NCBI GenBank assembly: GCA_963739625.1 | Contig: CAVUAU010000018.1 | Span: forward strand, 186,001 to 250,000 | Direction: 5' to 3' | From: Salinimicrobium sp963739625 | GTDB taxonomy: Bacteria > Bacteroidota > Bacteroidia > Flavobacteriales > Flavobacteriaceae | Length of the DNA: 64,000 bases | In this document: positions 55,570-63,778 of the stretch, one piece after another | Layout: each line of letters begins with the position of its first letter | Position numbering within the stretch: the first letter of the stretch is position 1 | Made by a program: the position numbers and the translations under genes | The notes under the pieces: generated by a model | Told to the model about the DNA's origin: nothing | The model's database searches: none | What the model saw: only the letters and a program-made list of their open reading frames with translations

Positions 55570-56898
55570 ATGTTTGATAGTTTAAGTGATAAGTTAGATA
55601 ATGCCTTACACGTTCTTAAGGGACACGGGCAGATCACAGAAGTTAACGTAGCCGAAACTCTTAAAGAGGTAAGACGCGCATTGGTAGACGCCGATGTTAA
55701 CTACAAAATTGCAAAGGAATTCACTAATACGGTCAAGGAAAAGGCTTTAGGACAAGACGTGCTTACAGCTTTAAAACCTGGCCAGATGATGGTGAAGCTT
55801 GTAAAAGATGAGCTTACCGAGCTTATGGGTGGTGATGCAGAGGGGATCAATCTCTCAGGCACTCCGTCGGTGATCTTGATGTCGGGTTTACAGGGTAGTG
55901 GAAAAACAACATTTTCTGGTAAGCTGGCTAATTTTCTTAAGACAAAAAAGACAAAGAAACCTCTGCTTGTTGCTTGTGATGTTTACCGTCCCGCGGCAAT
56001 TAATCAGCTACATGTTGTAGGAGATCAAATTGGTGTGGAGGTCTTTAGTGATGAAGGCAATCAGGATCCCGTGGCAATTTCTAAAGCCGCTATTGCTCAT
56101 GCTAAAGAAAATGGTCATAATGTTGTTATTATAGATACCGCCGGTCGACTTGCTATTGATGAAGCCATGATGACCGAAATCGCTAATATTCATGCTGCAA
56201 TTGAGCCCCAGGAGACCCTTTTTGTGGTAGATTCCATGACAGGGCAGGATGCGGTGAATACGGCAAAAGCATTTAATGAACGTCTTAACTTTGACGGGGT
56301 TATACTTACTAAACTTGATGGAGATACTCGTGGTGGGGCTGCAATTTCCATTAAATCTGTAGTCAATAAGCCTATTAAATTCATAGGTACGGGGGAAAAG
56401 ATGGACGCTATTGATGTGTTCTATCCTTCCCGTATGGCCGACAGGATCCTTGGAATGGGAGATGTTGTGTCACTTGTGGAAAGAGCGCAGGAGCAGTATG
56501 ATGAAGAGGAGGCAAGGAAGCTTCAGAAGAAGATTGCCAAGAACGAATTTGGATTTGATGATTTCCTTAATCAGCTTCAGCAAATCAAGAAGATGGGATC
56601 AATGAAAGATCTCATGGGGATGATTCCCGGAGCAGGTAAAATGTTGAAGGATGTAGATATTGACGATGATGCTTTTAAGCATATCGAAGCGATTATCCAT
56701 TCCATGACGCCCGAAGAAAGATCAAAACCTTCTACCATAAATGCCAGTCGTAAAAAACGTATAGGAAAAGGATCTGGAACCTCAGTTCAGCAGGTGAACC
56801 AGCTGTTAAAGCAGTTCAACCAGATGAGCAAAATGATGAAGATGATGCAGGGTGGCGGCGGCCGTAAGATGATGCAGATGATGAAAGGGATGAAGTAG
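55570..56898 (+). CDS. ffh: signal recognition particle protein Ffh
   Basis: 442 residues: N domain, GTPase G domain (GLQGSGKTTFSGKLA, DTAGRL, TKLDGDTRGGAA) and the methionine-rich M domain ending in repeated MMK/MMQ. Binds signal sequences and 4.5S RNA and docks with FtsY. The SRP RNA gene was not found in the window. Confidence 0.98.
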   Translation: MFDSLSDKLDNALHVLKGHGQITEVNVAETLKEVRRALVDADVNYKIAKEFTNTVKEKALGQDVLTALKPGQMMVKLVKDELTELMGGDAEGINLSGTPSVILMSGLQGSGKTTFSGKLANFLKTKKTKKPLLVACDVYRPAAINQLHVVGDQIGVEVFSDEGNQDPVAISKAAIAHAKENGHNVVIIDTAGRLAIDEAMMTEIANIHAAIEPQETLFVVDSMTGQDAVNTAKAFNERLNFDGVILTKLDGDTRGGAAISIKSVVNKPIKFIGTGEKMDAIDVFYPSRMADRILGMGDVVSLVERAQEQYDEEEARKLQKKIAKNEFGFDDFLNQLQQIKKMGSMKDLMGMIPGAGKMLKDVDIDDDAFKHIEAIIHSMTPEERSKPSTINASRKKRIGKGSGTSVQQVNQLLKQFNQMSKMMKMMQGGGGRKMMQMMKGMK

Positions 56899-57070
56899 GG
56901 GTTTGCAGCCAGTGTTCATTTTTGATAGTGCTGTCATTGAAGATCACTAAACGAGTTGTGGCTGGATTGCCATTGCAGGTCATTCTGTTTTTAATAGAGA
57001 AATATTTGGCTTTGCAGGTCCGGTTTCTATAGCTGGGGAAGCTCGTAAAATACATGATTAATAATCCCGG

Positions 57071-57078
57071 TATGTTTG
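57071..57078 (+). promoter_or_regulatory. -7 promoter box of folD
   Basis: TATGTTTG, exact consensus, 43 bases before the folD ATG. The rest of the 223-base ffh-folD gap shows nothing else. Confidence 0.55.
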
Positions 57079-57121
57079 AAGTCAAAGACTGCTAACTGCC
57101 AACTAATACTACAAACTAAAG

Positions 57122-58018
57122 ATGATTCTCCTCGACGGTAAGAAAGTAAGCAATGAGATCAAAGACGAAATTGCTTTAGAAGTTCAAAAAATGAAAGACC
57201 GCGGGGAAAAAGTTCCCCATCTTGCTGCTATTATTGTTGGAAGCGACGGTGCAAGTATGACCTATGTTTCGAGTAAAGTTAAGGCGTGTGAAAGAGTAGG
57301 TTTTGAATCTTCTCTTTTTAGAATGTCTTCCACCACCAGCGAACTGGAGCTGCTTTCAAAGATCGAGGAATTGAACCAAAATGACGATATAGACGGCTTT
57401 ATCGTGCAGTTGCCCCTTCCGCCGCAGATCAACACCCAAAAGGTTTTGCTCGCAGTAGATCCAGACAAGGATGTGGACGGTTTCCATCCAACCAACTTTG
57501 GGAAGATGTCTTTAGATATGACTTCTTTTATTCCTGCAACTCCTTATGGAATCCTTGAACTTCTGGAGCGTTATGACATTCCTACCAAAGGAAAACATAC
57601 CGTGGTAATTGGAAGGAGTTATATTGTGGGTAGGCCCATGAGCATTCTTATGGGGCGCCAGGGTTTCCCGGGAAATTCTACAGTTACCCTTACACATGAA
57701 TTTACTAAGAACATCACGCAAATTACCTCACAAGCAGATATTGTCATTATTGCAGTAGGAATTCCTAATTTCCTTAAAGCTGAAATGATCAAGGATGACG
57801 CTGTAGTCATAGATGTAGGAATTACGCGTGTTCCCGATGAGGAAAAAGAAAAAGGCTACCGCATTGTAGGAGATGTTGATTTTGAAAATGCCAGTAAAAA
57901 GGCTTCCTTTATAACTCCGGTTCCCGGTGGAGTAGGCCCAATGACCATTGCCATGCTTCTTAAGAACACTTTACTGGCCCGGACCACGCACCTCTCAAAA
58001 ATGGCTAAAAAAGCCTAA
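57122..58018 (+). CDS. folD: bifunctional methylene-THF dehydrogenase / methenyl-THF cyclohydrolase FolD
   Basis: 298 residues. Signatures: the active-site Lys segment (TYVSSKVKACERVG), VQLPLPPQINTQKVL, DVDGFHP, NAD(P) loop GRSYIVGRPM, and PVPGGVGPMTIAMLLKNT. Provides one-carbon units for purine and formyl-Met-tRNA synthesis. Its stop is two bases from the stop of the convergent DUF1232 gene. Confidence 0.98.
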   Translation: MILLDGKKVSNEIKDEIALEVQKMKDRGEKVPHLAAIIVGSDGASMTYVSSKVKACERVGFESSLFRMSSTTSELELLSKIEELNQNDDIDGFIVQLPLPPQINTQKVLLAVDPDKDVDGFHPTNFGKMSLDMTSFIPATPYGILELLERYDIPTKGKHTVVIGRSYIVGRPMSILMGRQGFPGNSTVTLTHEFTKNITQITSQADIVIIAVGIPNFLKAEMIKDDAVVIDVGITRVPDEEKEKGYRIVGDVDFENASKKASFITPVPGGVGPMTIAMLLKNTLLARTTHLSKMAKKA

Positions 58019-58020
58019 GC

Positions 58021-58416
58021 TTATTTTTTTTCGGCTATTTTCCAGTCCAGATAAGAATGCAGATCGGTCTGGATGAATCTCAGGACAATTGTGAAAATGG
58101 CAAAATCGTCTACATATCCCAATCCCGGGATAAAATCAGGTACTATGTCCATAGGATTGAATACGTAAAGTAAGGCGAAAACCGCTGCTGCGACTGTAAA
58201 CCAGGGGACTTCTGTGTATTTCCCTTTTCTAAAGTCCTTAAGCATTCCGTAGGTGATTTTTCCCAGTTCAGCATATTTCTTCATGCCCTGGCCAGAAAGC
58301 TTTTTGTTGATAGCTTCCTCGTTATCCATAGCCAGTTCCAGGTCATCGTCTTCCACCTTGGCAATTTCTGTCTTGACAAATTTCTCGTCGATTTTCTTCT
58401 TCATATTCTCTAACAT
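58021..58416 (-). CDS. DUF1232 (YkvA-like) membrane protein
   Basis: 131 residues. A charged N-terminal ~60 residues is followed by WFTVAAAVFALLYVFNPMDIVPDFIPGLGYVDD, which contains the NPxDxIPDFIPxxGxxDD signature of DUF1232 and one membrane segment. Function unknown. Last gene of a minus-strand run. Confidence 0.9.
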   Translation of the reverse strand: MLENMKKKIDEKFVKTEIAKVEDDDLELAMDNEEAINKKLSGQGMKKYAELGKITYGMLKDFRKGKYTEVPWFTVAAAVFALLYVFNPMDIVPDFIPGLGYVDDFAIFTIVLRFIQTDLHSYLDWKIAEKK

Positions 58417-58428
58417 AGCAGATTGATT

Positions 58429-59448
58429 TTAAATTTTATTTTCAGTTTTACCGTATTCGTGTTTGTATATCTTTAATATAAGCAAAAACAGGGAGACCAG
58501 CAATGGTCCAAAAATGAGTCCTATGAACCCGAACAGCGGAACCCCGACAACAACTCCAAACAAAGTGATCAATGGATGAACACTGGCGAGCCGGTTAAGA
58601 ATATATAGTCTTAAAATGTTATCGGTAATCCCAACGATGACAAAGCCATATATGAGGATAAACATTGCCTGCCATTCCATGCCCTGAGAAAAAAGTAGTA
58701 TGGCCACAGGTACTATTCCAATTGCTGTTCCAATAAAAGGTACCATGGCACCTATGCCGGTGATTACAAACCAGAAGAGGGGATCGGGTACACCAACAAT
58801 TAAAAAACCTATTAGTGCTACCACCCCCTGGAAAAATGCTACCAGCGGAATCCCAAGTGCGTTTGACTTTACCAGTTCATCACCTTCTTCTCCAATGGTT
58901 CGCAGATTATCTTCTCCAAGCGGAATATAAGAGATCATCATACCCTTAAGTTGATGTCTGTTCATTAGCATATAATACAACATAAAGTACATGATGCCTA
59001 TGGAGATAAAGGCATTAAAAGTTCCCACTCCCAAAGACTGCAAGTTGTTTGACAACCAATTGGCTACACGGGCAGAATCAATGCTTTGACTAAGGTCGTA
59101 GCCGCTGTAGTGCTCAACTTCAGTGATTTGATTTTTAACTGCTTGCAAGACCTTTTCAGAATTGGCTACTGCCTTACCTATTTTGGAAGTCAGCATTAAA
59201 ACCGTGAGCGAAATAGGTACCAGGATCCCAACAAAGGACAAGAAGATCAAAAATGAAGAGGCCAAAACCGGTTTCCACCCTTTTTCGACCAGCCTGTCCA
59301 TGTATTTACGCATCACGACATGCAGAGTGATGGCTCCCAGGACTCCCGAGAGATAAGGAATGATTTCCTTAAAAATCAAAACTAATAGGAACAGGATGAG
59401 CAGTAATACAAAGAGCTGTCTTACCAAAGAAGGTTTTAATCTGTTCAT
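58429..59448 (-). CDS. AI-2E family transporter (PF01594 permease)
   Basis: 339 residues with about seven hydrophobic segments in the typical arrangement: two at the start, two in the middle, and a final block ending GVVVGVPLFGFIGLIFGPLLVSLFLLIL. The family is annotated as exporting autoinducer-2 but members also act as ion antiporters; the cargo is not known. 12 bases ahead of the DUF1232 gene. Confidence 0.92.
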   Translation of the reverse strand: MNRLKPSLVRQLFVLLLILFLLVLIFKEIIPYLSGVLGAITLHVVMRKYMDRLVEKGWKPVLASSFLIFLSFVGILVPISLTVLMLTSKIGKAVANSEKVLQAVKNQITEVEHYSGYDLSQSIDSARVANWLSNNLQSLGVGTFNAFISIGIMYFMLYYMLMNRHQLKGMMISYIPLGEDNLRTIGEEGDELVKSNALGIPLVAFFQGVVALIGFLIVGVPDPLFWFVITGIGAMVPFIGTAIGIVPVAILLFSQGMEWQAMFILIYGFVIVGITDNILRLYILNRLASVHPLITLFGVVVGVPLFGFIGLIFGPLLVSLFLLILKIYKHEYGKTENKI

Positions 59449-59458
59449 GCGGAAGGTA

Positions 59459-59884
59459 CTATTTTGCGAACAGTTGATTCATGTCTTTAAAAGCCTTGAA
59501 TTCGAGAGCGTTTCCCGAAGGATCCTTGAAGAACATGGTGGCCTGTTCTCCCACTTTTCCTTCAAATCTAATGTATGGTGCTATCACAAAAGCGACGTCC
59601 TTTTTCTTTAGATCTTCAGCAAAATTCCAGAAAGCCTCCCATCCTAATACCACTCCAAAATGTGGAACTGGGACATCCTTTCCATCAACAGGATTGCTGG
59701 CGGCCTTACCAGGACCTTGAGACTCTTTGTAGTGAATGACAAATTGATGTCCAAAGAAATTGAAGTCGACCCAGAGATCGCTGCTTCTGCCTTCTTCGCA
59801 TTGAAGCGTTTCGCGGTAAAATCTCCTCGCTTTTTCCAGGTTATCGACAGGAATGGCCAGGTGAAAGGGTTGAATTTTTTGCAT
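59459..59884 (-). CDS. VOC family (glyoxalase/bleomycin-resistance-like) protein
   Basis: 141 residues with two beta-alpha-beta-beta-beta modules: FHLAIPVDNLEKARRFYRE at the start, HFGVVLGWEAF at the second module, and TMFFKDPSGNALEFKAF near the end with a metal-ligand Glu. Metal-dependent small-molecule enzyme or binding protein of unknown substrate. It begins directly after the stop of the gene upstream. Confidence 0.88.
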   Translation of the reverse strand: MQKIQPFHLAIPVDNLEKARRFYRETLQCEEGRSSDLWVDFNFFGHQFVIHYKESQGPGKAASNPVDGKDVPVPHFGVVLGWEAFWNFAEDLKKKDVAFVIAPYIRFEGKVGEQATMFFKDPSGNALEFKAFKDMNQLFAK

Positions 59885-60121
59885 TTAGTGATTCCTCAGG
59901 GCTTTAATAAGTTCTTTTTTATCCATTTTAGACCGGCCTTCTATTCCTACCTCTTTTGCCTTATCGTAAAGCTCCTCTTTTGTTCGGTCTTCGTATTTCG
60001 AGGCGTTTCCGCCTTTCTTCCCTGTGTTGGAGGAATTAGCGATTCGTGCAGCCTTTTCTTTACTTGCACCGTCATCTCTCAGGGCTTCGTATTGATCTTC
60101 GTCTTTGATCCTGTTTCCCAT
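59885..60121 (-). CDS. small DUF7218 / Rho-N domain protein
   Basis: 78 residues, highly charged. The N-terminal half (IKDEDQYEALRDDGASKEKAARIAN) matches the DUF7218 type; the C-terminal half (RTKEELYDKAKEVGIEGRSKMDKKELIKALRNH) is a Rho-termination-factor N-terminal-like SAP fold. Such proteins may bind nucleic acids; none has a known target here. Its stop abuts the VOC start with no gap. Confidence 0.8.
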   Translation of the reverse strand: MGNRIKDEDQYEALRDDGASKEKAARIANSSNTGKKGGNASKYEDRTKEELYDKAKEVGIEGRSKMDKKELIKALRNH

Positions 60122-60171
60122 TTTTATTTTAAAAATAGGCAGAGATTCTTGAAATTTCGCTTAACTCTTTG

Positions 60172-61038
60172 TTAAGATTCCCTTTTTCGTCTATTGATCT
60201 TCTTAAATCCTGAATTCTTTTTGAAGGCAGAAGCCTTAGGAGAAGTGTTTTTTTCCGGGCTTCTTTTTTCTGAAGGCTTTTTTTCTTTGGCTTGAGGTGT
60301 GGGTAGGGAACCCTCTATGGTCTTCGTAGAATCTGAAGTTAGTCTTTCCAGCTCTTCCAGCTCTTGGGAGGTGAGATTCCTGTACTCTCCCAGCGGTACA
60401 TCAAGGGTGATATTCATAATCCTGATGCGCTTTAGTTTTACGACCTCATATCCCAAATACTCGCACATGCGCCGTATTTGCCTGTTAAGACCTTGTGTGA
60501 GAACAATTCTAAATACAAATTTGCTTATTTGCTCTACTTCGCACTGGCGTGTTACGGTGTCTAAAATGGGAATTCCGTTAGACATTCTTTCAATAAAGTC
60601 AGGGTTAATGAGCCGGTCAACAGTGACAATATATTCCTTTTCGTGATTGTTGCGTGCCCGCAGGATTTTGTTCACGATATCCCCGTCATCTGTTAGTAAA
60701 ATAAGGCCTTCACTGGGTTTATCCAGCCTTCCAATTGGGAAAATGCGAGTGGGGTAATTGATGTAGTCTACAATGTTATTCTTCTCCCTGGAATTTGTGG
60801 TGCAAACAATACCCACGGGTTTGTTGAAAGCAAGGTAAACACTATCTTTTTTTGATGGAGTAATAAGTTCACCATTTACCATTACCTCGTCACCGGGGGC
60901 TACTTTGGTTCCTATTTCAGGAACCTCTCCATTAATGGTTACTCTTCCCTGCTCAATTAGAGCATCGGCTTTACGGCGGGAGCAATAGCCTGCTTCGCTA
61001 AGATATTTGTTGAGTCTGGTAAGGTTTTCAGAAGCCAT
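60172..61038 (-). CDS. rluF: 23S rRNA pseudouridine synthase RluF-like
   Basis: 288 residues: S4 domain (RLNKYLSEAGYCSRRKADALIEQG), then the RsuA-family catalytic core with GRLDKPSEGLILLTDDG (catalytic Asp) and the closing GLNRQIRRMCEYLGYEVVKL that points to RluF. The C-terminal ~55 residues are a basic, low-complexity tail common in Bacteroidota. RluF modifies U2604 in 23S rRNA; related RluB modifies U2605. Confidence 0.9.
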   Translation of the reverse strand: MASENLTRLNKYLSEAGYCSRRKADALIEQGRVTINGEVPEIGTKVAPGDEVMVNGELITPSKKDSVYLAFNKPVGIVCTTNSREKNNIVDYINYPTRIFPIGRLDKPSEGLILLTDDGDIVNKILRARNNHEKEYIVTVDRLINPDFIERMSNGIPILDTVTRQCEVEQISKFVFRIVLTQGLNRQIRRMCEYLGYEVVKLKRIRIMNITLDVPLGEYRNLTSQELEELERLTSDSTKTIEGSLPTPQAKEKKPSEKRSPEKNTSPKASAFKKNSGFKKINRRKRES

Positions 61039-61040
61039 TA

Positions 61041-61078
61041 AAGAGGTTTAAAAAATGTCATTTTTGAGACCGGTTCTT
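61041..61078. repeat. dispersed ~40-bp repeat, copy 3
   Basis: AAGAGGTTTAAAAAATGTCATTTTTGAGACCGGTTCTT shares the AAAATGnCATTTTTGA core and the GAGACC end with the copy at 6,360. It fills the spacer between rluF and the following lipoprotein gene. Confidence 0.5.
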
Positions 61079-61083
61079 TTAGA

Positions 61084-61638
61084 TTAATCCCAGTCAATCA
61101 TAAAATATTTGATTTTGGCGTTGTCAGGAATCTGTGAAGCCTGTATACGAGCCTGGGTGTCATATCTAAGCTCTGCCGGCAATTGTTTCTTGTCTATTGT
61201 TACATAAATATTGATATCATCAATAAATATGACTGCCGCACTTAGCGTGTTTTCAATTCTCGAGATGTTGTAGTTTTCTACAATGTCCTTAAAAGTGCTT
61301 TCGGGGCCCAAACCTTTAGCTGTTTTAAACCGCGGGTCAATTACCTGTACAAATCCAACTGTACTTGTAGAGTCAAAAGCCTGCACTGGTTCTAAAAGAA
61401 GCATTTTTTTACCCGATTTATCGTAAACTTCGATCTCATTACTCTTTTTAAAGATCTCGCCGTCGCTCACATGCTTTACAATAGAATCTTCGGCAAAAAC
61501 TGAATCCAGTTCACTTATTTTGACGTCTTTGGTTAGCTTGCCAATGCTGTCCTGGCTAATGAGGAATGGATCCTGCTCTTTTTCGCAGGATAGGAATAAA
61601 ATGGAACTAAGGAGTAAAACTGAAAAACTTTTTTTCAT
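61084..61638 (-). CDS. putative lipoprotein of unknown function
   Basis: 184 residues with a lipobox ending LFLSC (Cys18). The mature protein begins EKEQDPFLISQDSIGKL and continues with TKDVKISELDSVFAEDSI. The second half is mixed alpha/beta (GLGPESTFKDIVENYNI, SAAVIFIDDINIYVTIDKKQLPAELRYD). I do not recognise a named family, though the architecture looks like a small periplasmic lipoprotein. It lies between the HerA-like ATPase gene and rluF on the same strand. Confidence 0.75.
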   Translation of the reverse strand: MKKSFSVLLLSSILFLSCEKEQDPFLISQDSIGKLTKDVKISELDSVFAEDSIVKHVSDGEIFKKSNEIEVYDKSGKKMLLLEPVQAFDSTSTVGFVQVIDPRFKTAKGLGPESTFKDIVENYNISRIENTLSAAVIFIDDINIYVTIDKKQLPAELRYDTQARIQASQIPDNAKIKYFMIDWD

Positions 61639-61653
61639 GGTGTTTTGGGGTAA

Positions 61654-63108
61654 TTATTTCATTAACTTGTTGAGTACACCCATTACGCCTCTAATAAAAG
61701 TTGCGCTGGTAAGTACCTTTATAATCGCTTTCTGCGAACTTGTGGAACTGTGACGTGTGGTCGTTTTTTCCACCTTTTGCCGTTCTTCTTTAGCCTTTTT
61801 TCGTGCCTGTTCTGCGTCTGCGGTTTCTATTTTTTTTGTCAGGATTTCGTAGGCGCTCTCCCTGTCGATGTCTTCGTTGTACTTCTCCTTTAATGCAGAA
61901 GTTGCTATTAGTTCTTTTAATTCATTATCTGTTAACACATCCATCCTGCTCATCGGGGCGCGAAGCATTGTTGCCGCCAGTGGGGCAGGTCTTCCTTTCT
62001 CATCAAGCGCCGAAACCAGGGCTTCTCCAATTCCTAACGTGGTAAGCTCATTTTTGGTATCGTAAAATTCGGAAAGCGGATAATTTTCTGCAGCAAGTTT
62101 AATCGCTTTTCTGTCTTTGGCTGTAAAAGCCCTCAGGGCATGCTGGATTTTCAATCCCAGCTGGCCAAGAACATCTGCCGGGACATCTGCGGGGTTTTGC
62201 GTTACAAAGTAAATCCCCACACCTTTAGATCTTATGAGTTTTACGATGCTCTCGATCTGGTCCATTAAAGCACTTGAAGCTTCCTGGAAAATAAGGTGCG
62301 CCTCATCAATGAACAGCACCAATTCAGGTTTTTCGAGATCTCCTTTTTCAGGAAAACTGCTGTATATTTCTGCCAGTAGGCTCAGCATAAAAGTGGAGAA
62401 CAGTTTAGGCCTGTCCTGAATGTCTGTAAGCCGTAAAATATTGATATATCCATGGCCCGCTGCATCTTTGCGGGTGAGATCATGAACTTCGAATGAACGT
62501 TCCCCAAAGAAAAGATCAGCTCCCTGTTGTTCCAATGCTACGATCTTCCTTAAAATTGCTCCTGTAGAGGCAGAGGAAATGCGGCCGTATTCTTTTTCAA
62601 ATTCTTCTTTGCCTTCTTCGGTAGAAAACTGAAGGATTTTTTTCAGATCCTTAAGGTCCAGCAATGGCAGTTGCTTATCATCGCAATACTTAAAAATAAT
62701 CGAAATAATACCCGTTTGTGTATCGGAAAGGTCAAGGATACGAGACAGGAACACCGGCCCGAATTCACTAACCGTGGCACGAAGTCGTATGCCGCCCTGT
62801 TCAGAAAGGCTAAGGATCTCTACCGGAGAACCGGTGGCCTGAAATGGATAATCAAGTTTTTCATGGCGTTCCAGAATAAAATCGGCTCCTTCTGAAGGTT
62901 TTGCCACTCCGCTAAGGTCTCCCTTCACATCCATCAGCAAAACCGGAACTCCTTTTTGCGAAAGGTTCTCGGCTAGGATCTGTAAGGTTTTAGATTTTCC
63001 TGTTCCGGTGGCGCCTGCGATGAGCCCGTGACGGTTCATTGTTTTAAGTGGCACTTTTACAGCTGCTTCAGAAAAGACCTTTCCCTCATGCATTGCTGCG
63101 CCCAAATA
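61654..63108 (-). CDS. HerA-like ATPase (DUF853/YjgR family), N-terminus cut by the foreign join
   Basis: The genuine reading begins inside the gene at LGAAMHEGKVFSEAAVKV and runs 484 residues to the end; roughly 20 N-terminal residues are missing. Walker A is GATGTGKSKT, Walker B LVLFIDEAHLIF, then YFVTQNPADVP. The C-terminal 50 residues are basic and rich in Lys/Glu before a hydrophobic end. Related to HerA DNA-translocating ATPases, exact function unclear. The apparent start at 63,147 (MWDLLALAPHLFIY) is encoded by the foreign segment and is spurious. Confidence 0.9.
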   Translation of the reverse strand, partial: YLGAAMHEGKVFSEAAVKVPLKTMNRHGLIAGATGTGKSKTLQILAENLSQKGVPVLLMDVKGDLSGVAKPSEGADFILERHEKLDYPFQATGSPVEILSLSEQGGIRLRATVSEFGPVFLSRILDLSDTQTGIISIIFKYCDDKQLPLLDLKDLKKILQFSTEEGKEEFEKEYGRISSASTGAILRKIVALEQQGADLFFGERSFEVHDLTRKDAAGHGYINILRLTDIQDRPKLFSTFMLSLLAEIYSSFPEKGDLEKPELVLFIDEAHLIFQEASSALMDQIESIVKLIRSKGVGIYFVTQNPADVPADVLGQLGLKIQHALRAFTAKDRKAIKLAAENYPLSEFYDTKNELTTLGIGEALVSALDEKGRPAPLAATMLRAPMSRMDVLTDNELKELIATSALKEKYNEDIDRESAYEILTKKIETADAEQARKKAKEERQKVEKTTTRHSSTSSQKAIIKVLTSATFIRGVMGVLNKLMK

Positions 63109-63120
63109 GATGAACAAATG
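63100..63120. other. junction between flavobacterial and G+C-rich foreign sequence
   Basis: Left of here codon use is A/T-rich and the HerA-like frame reads normally; right of here third positions are almost all G or C. The join falls between the LGAAMHEG codons (63,105 downward) and the foreign GTAFVH codons. Both frames read into each other without sense. No insertion-sequence end, repeat or tRNA marks the join. Confidence 0.85.
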
Positions 63121-63775
63121 CGGTGCCAGCGCCAATAGATCCCACAATGATGAGGCTCAGCGCCCAGACCACATCGAGGTTGAACCAGGCGCGTGACAGA
63201 AACCTGAGCCCGAGCCAGAAATACATTCCCGCCGCAAGCGCGCTTCCGGCAACGGTCATGGCGGCGGTGTGAAGGGTAGCGACCAGAAGCGCGGTCCGAA
63301 GGTTGCCCGCCATCAATGCGCCCGCCGCCTGATGACCCGCATCCAGCATGGCCGGATCGCCGCACAGTCCGAGATAGATCGGGACCAGCATCAGTCCGGC
63401 GCCGTGGGCCATCGCCGCGAGAAACGACCAGAGCGCAAGCCTGCCCGGCGGAACGCGCGCCAGAAACCGGGGATGGCGGCGCGTGATCAAGAGGAAAAGC
63501 CCCATCGCGATGACCAGAAGCCCGGCTCCGATGCGCAGCTCGCGTTCCCAAATCAGTAGCGTCGTCATCAGCGAGAAGGGCAGCAGGATCGCCGTCATTG
63601 CCACGAAATGCCCGGCCGCCAGCGCCGCAAGCGCCGCCGGCATCGCGGCGGGCCGCCGTTCCATCAGCGCGGCGGACACCGCCAACGGCCACCCCATCCC
63701 AGGGTTCACGCCGTGATAGAGTCCCGACGCGATGACGGCCCACCAAAGGGCCGCCACCGACAGCGCATTACTCAA
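63110..63775 (-). CDS. multi-spanning membrane protein from an alphaproteobacterium-like source, 3' end lost at the junction
   Basis: About 222 residues are real; the written frame continues to 63,086 only by reading flavobacterial DNA. Six hydrophobic segments. The N-terminus has LYHGVNPGMGWPLAVSAALME, and HGAGLMLVPIYLGLC and TLHTAAMTVAGS follow; the His-containing membrane segments recall metal or small-molecule carriers, but I do not assign a function. The start is a TTG four codon-lengths from the preceding stop. G+C-rich codon use resembles Rhodobacterales. Confidence 0.65.
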
Positions 63776-63778
63776 GGC

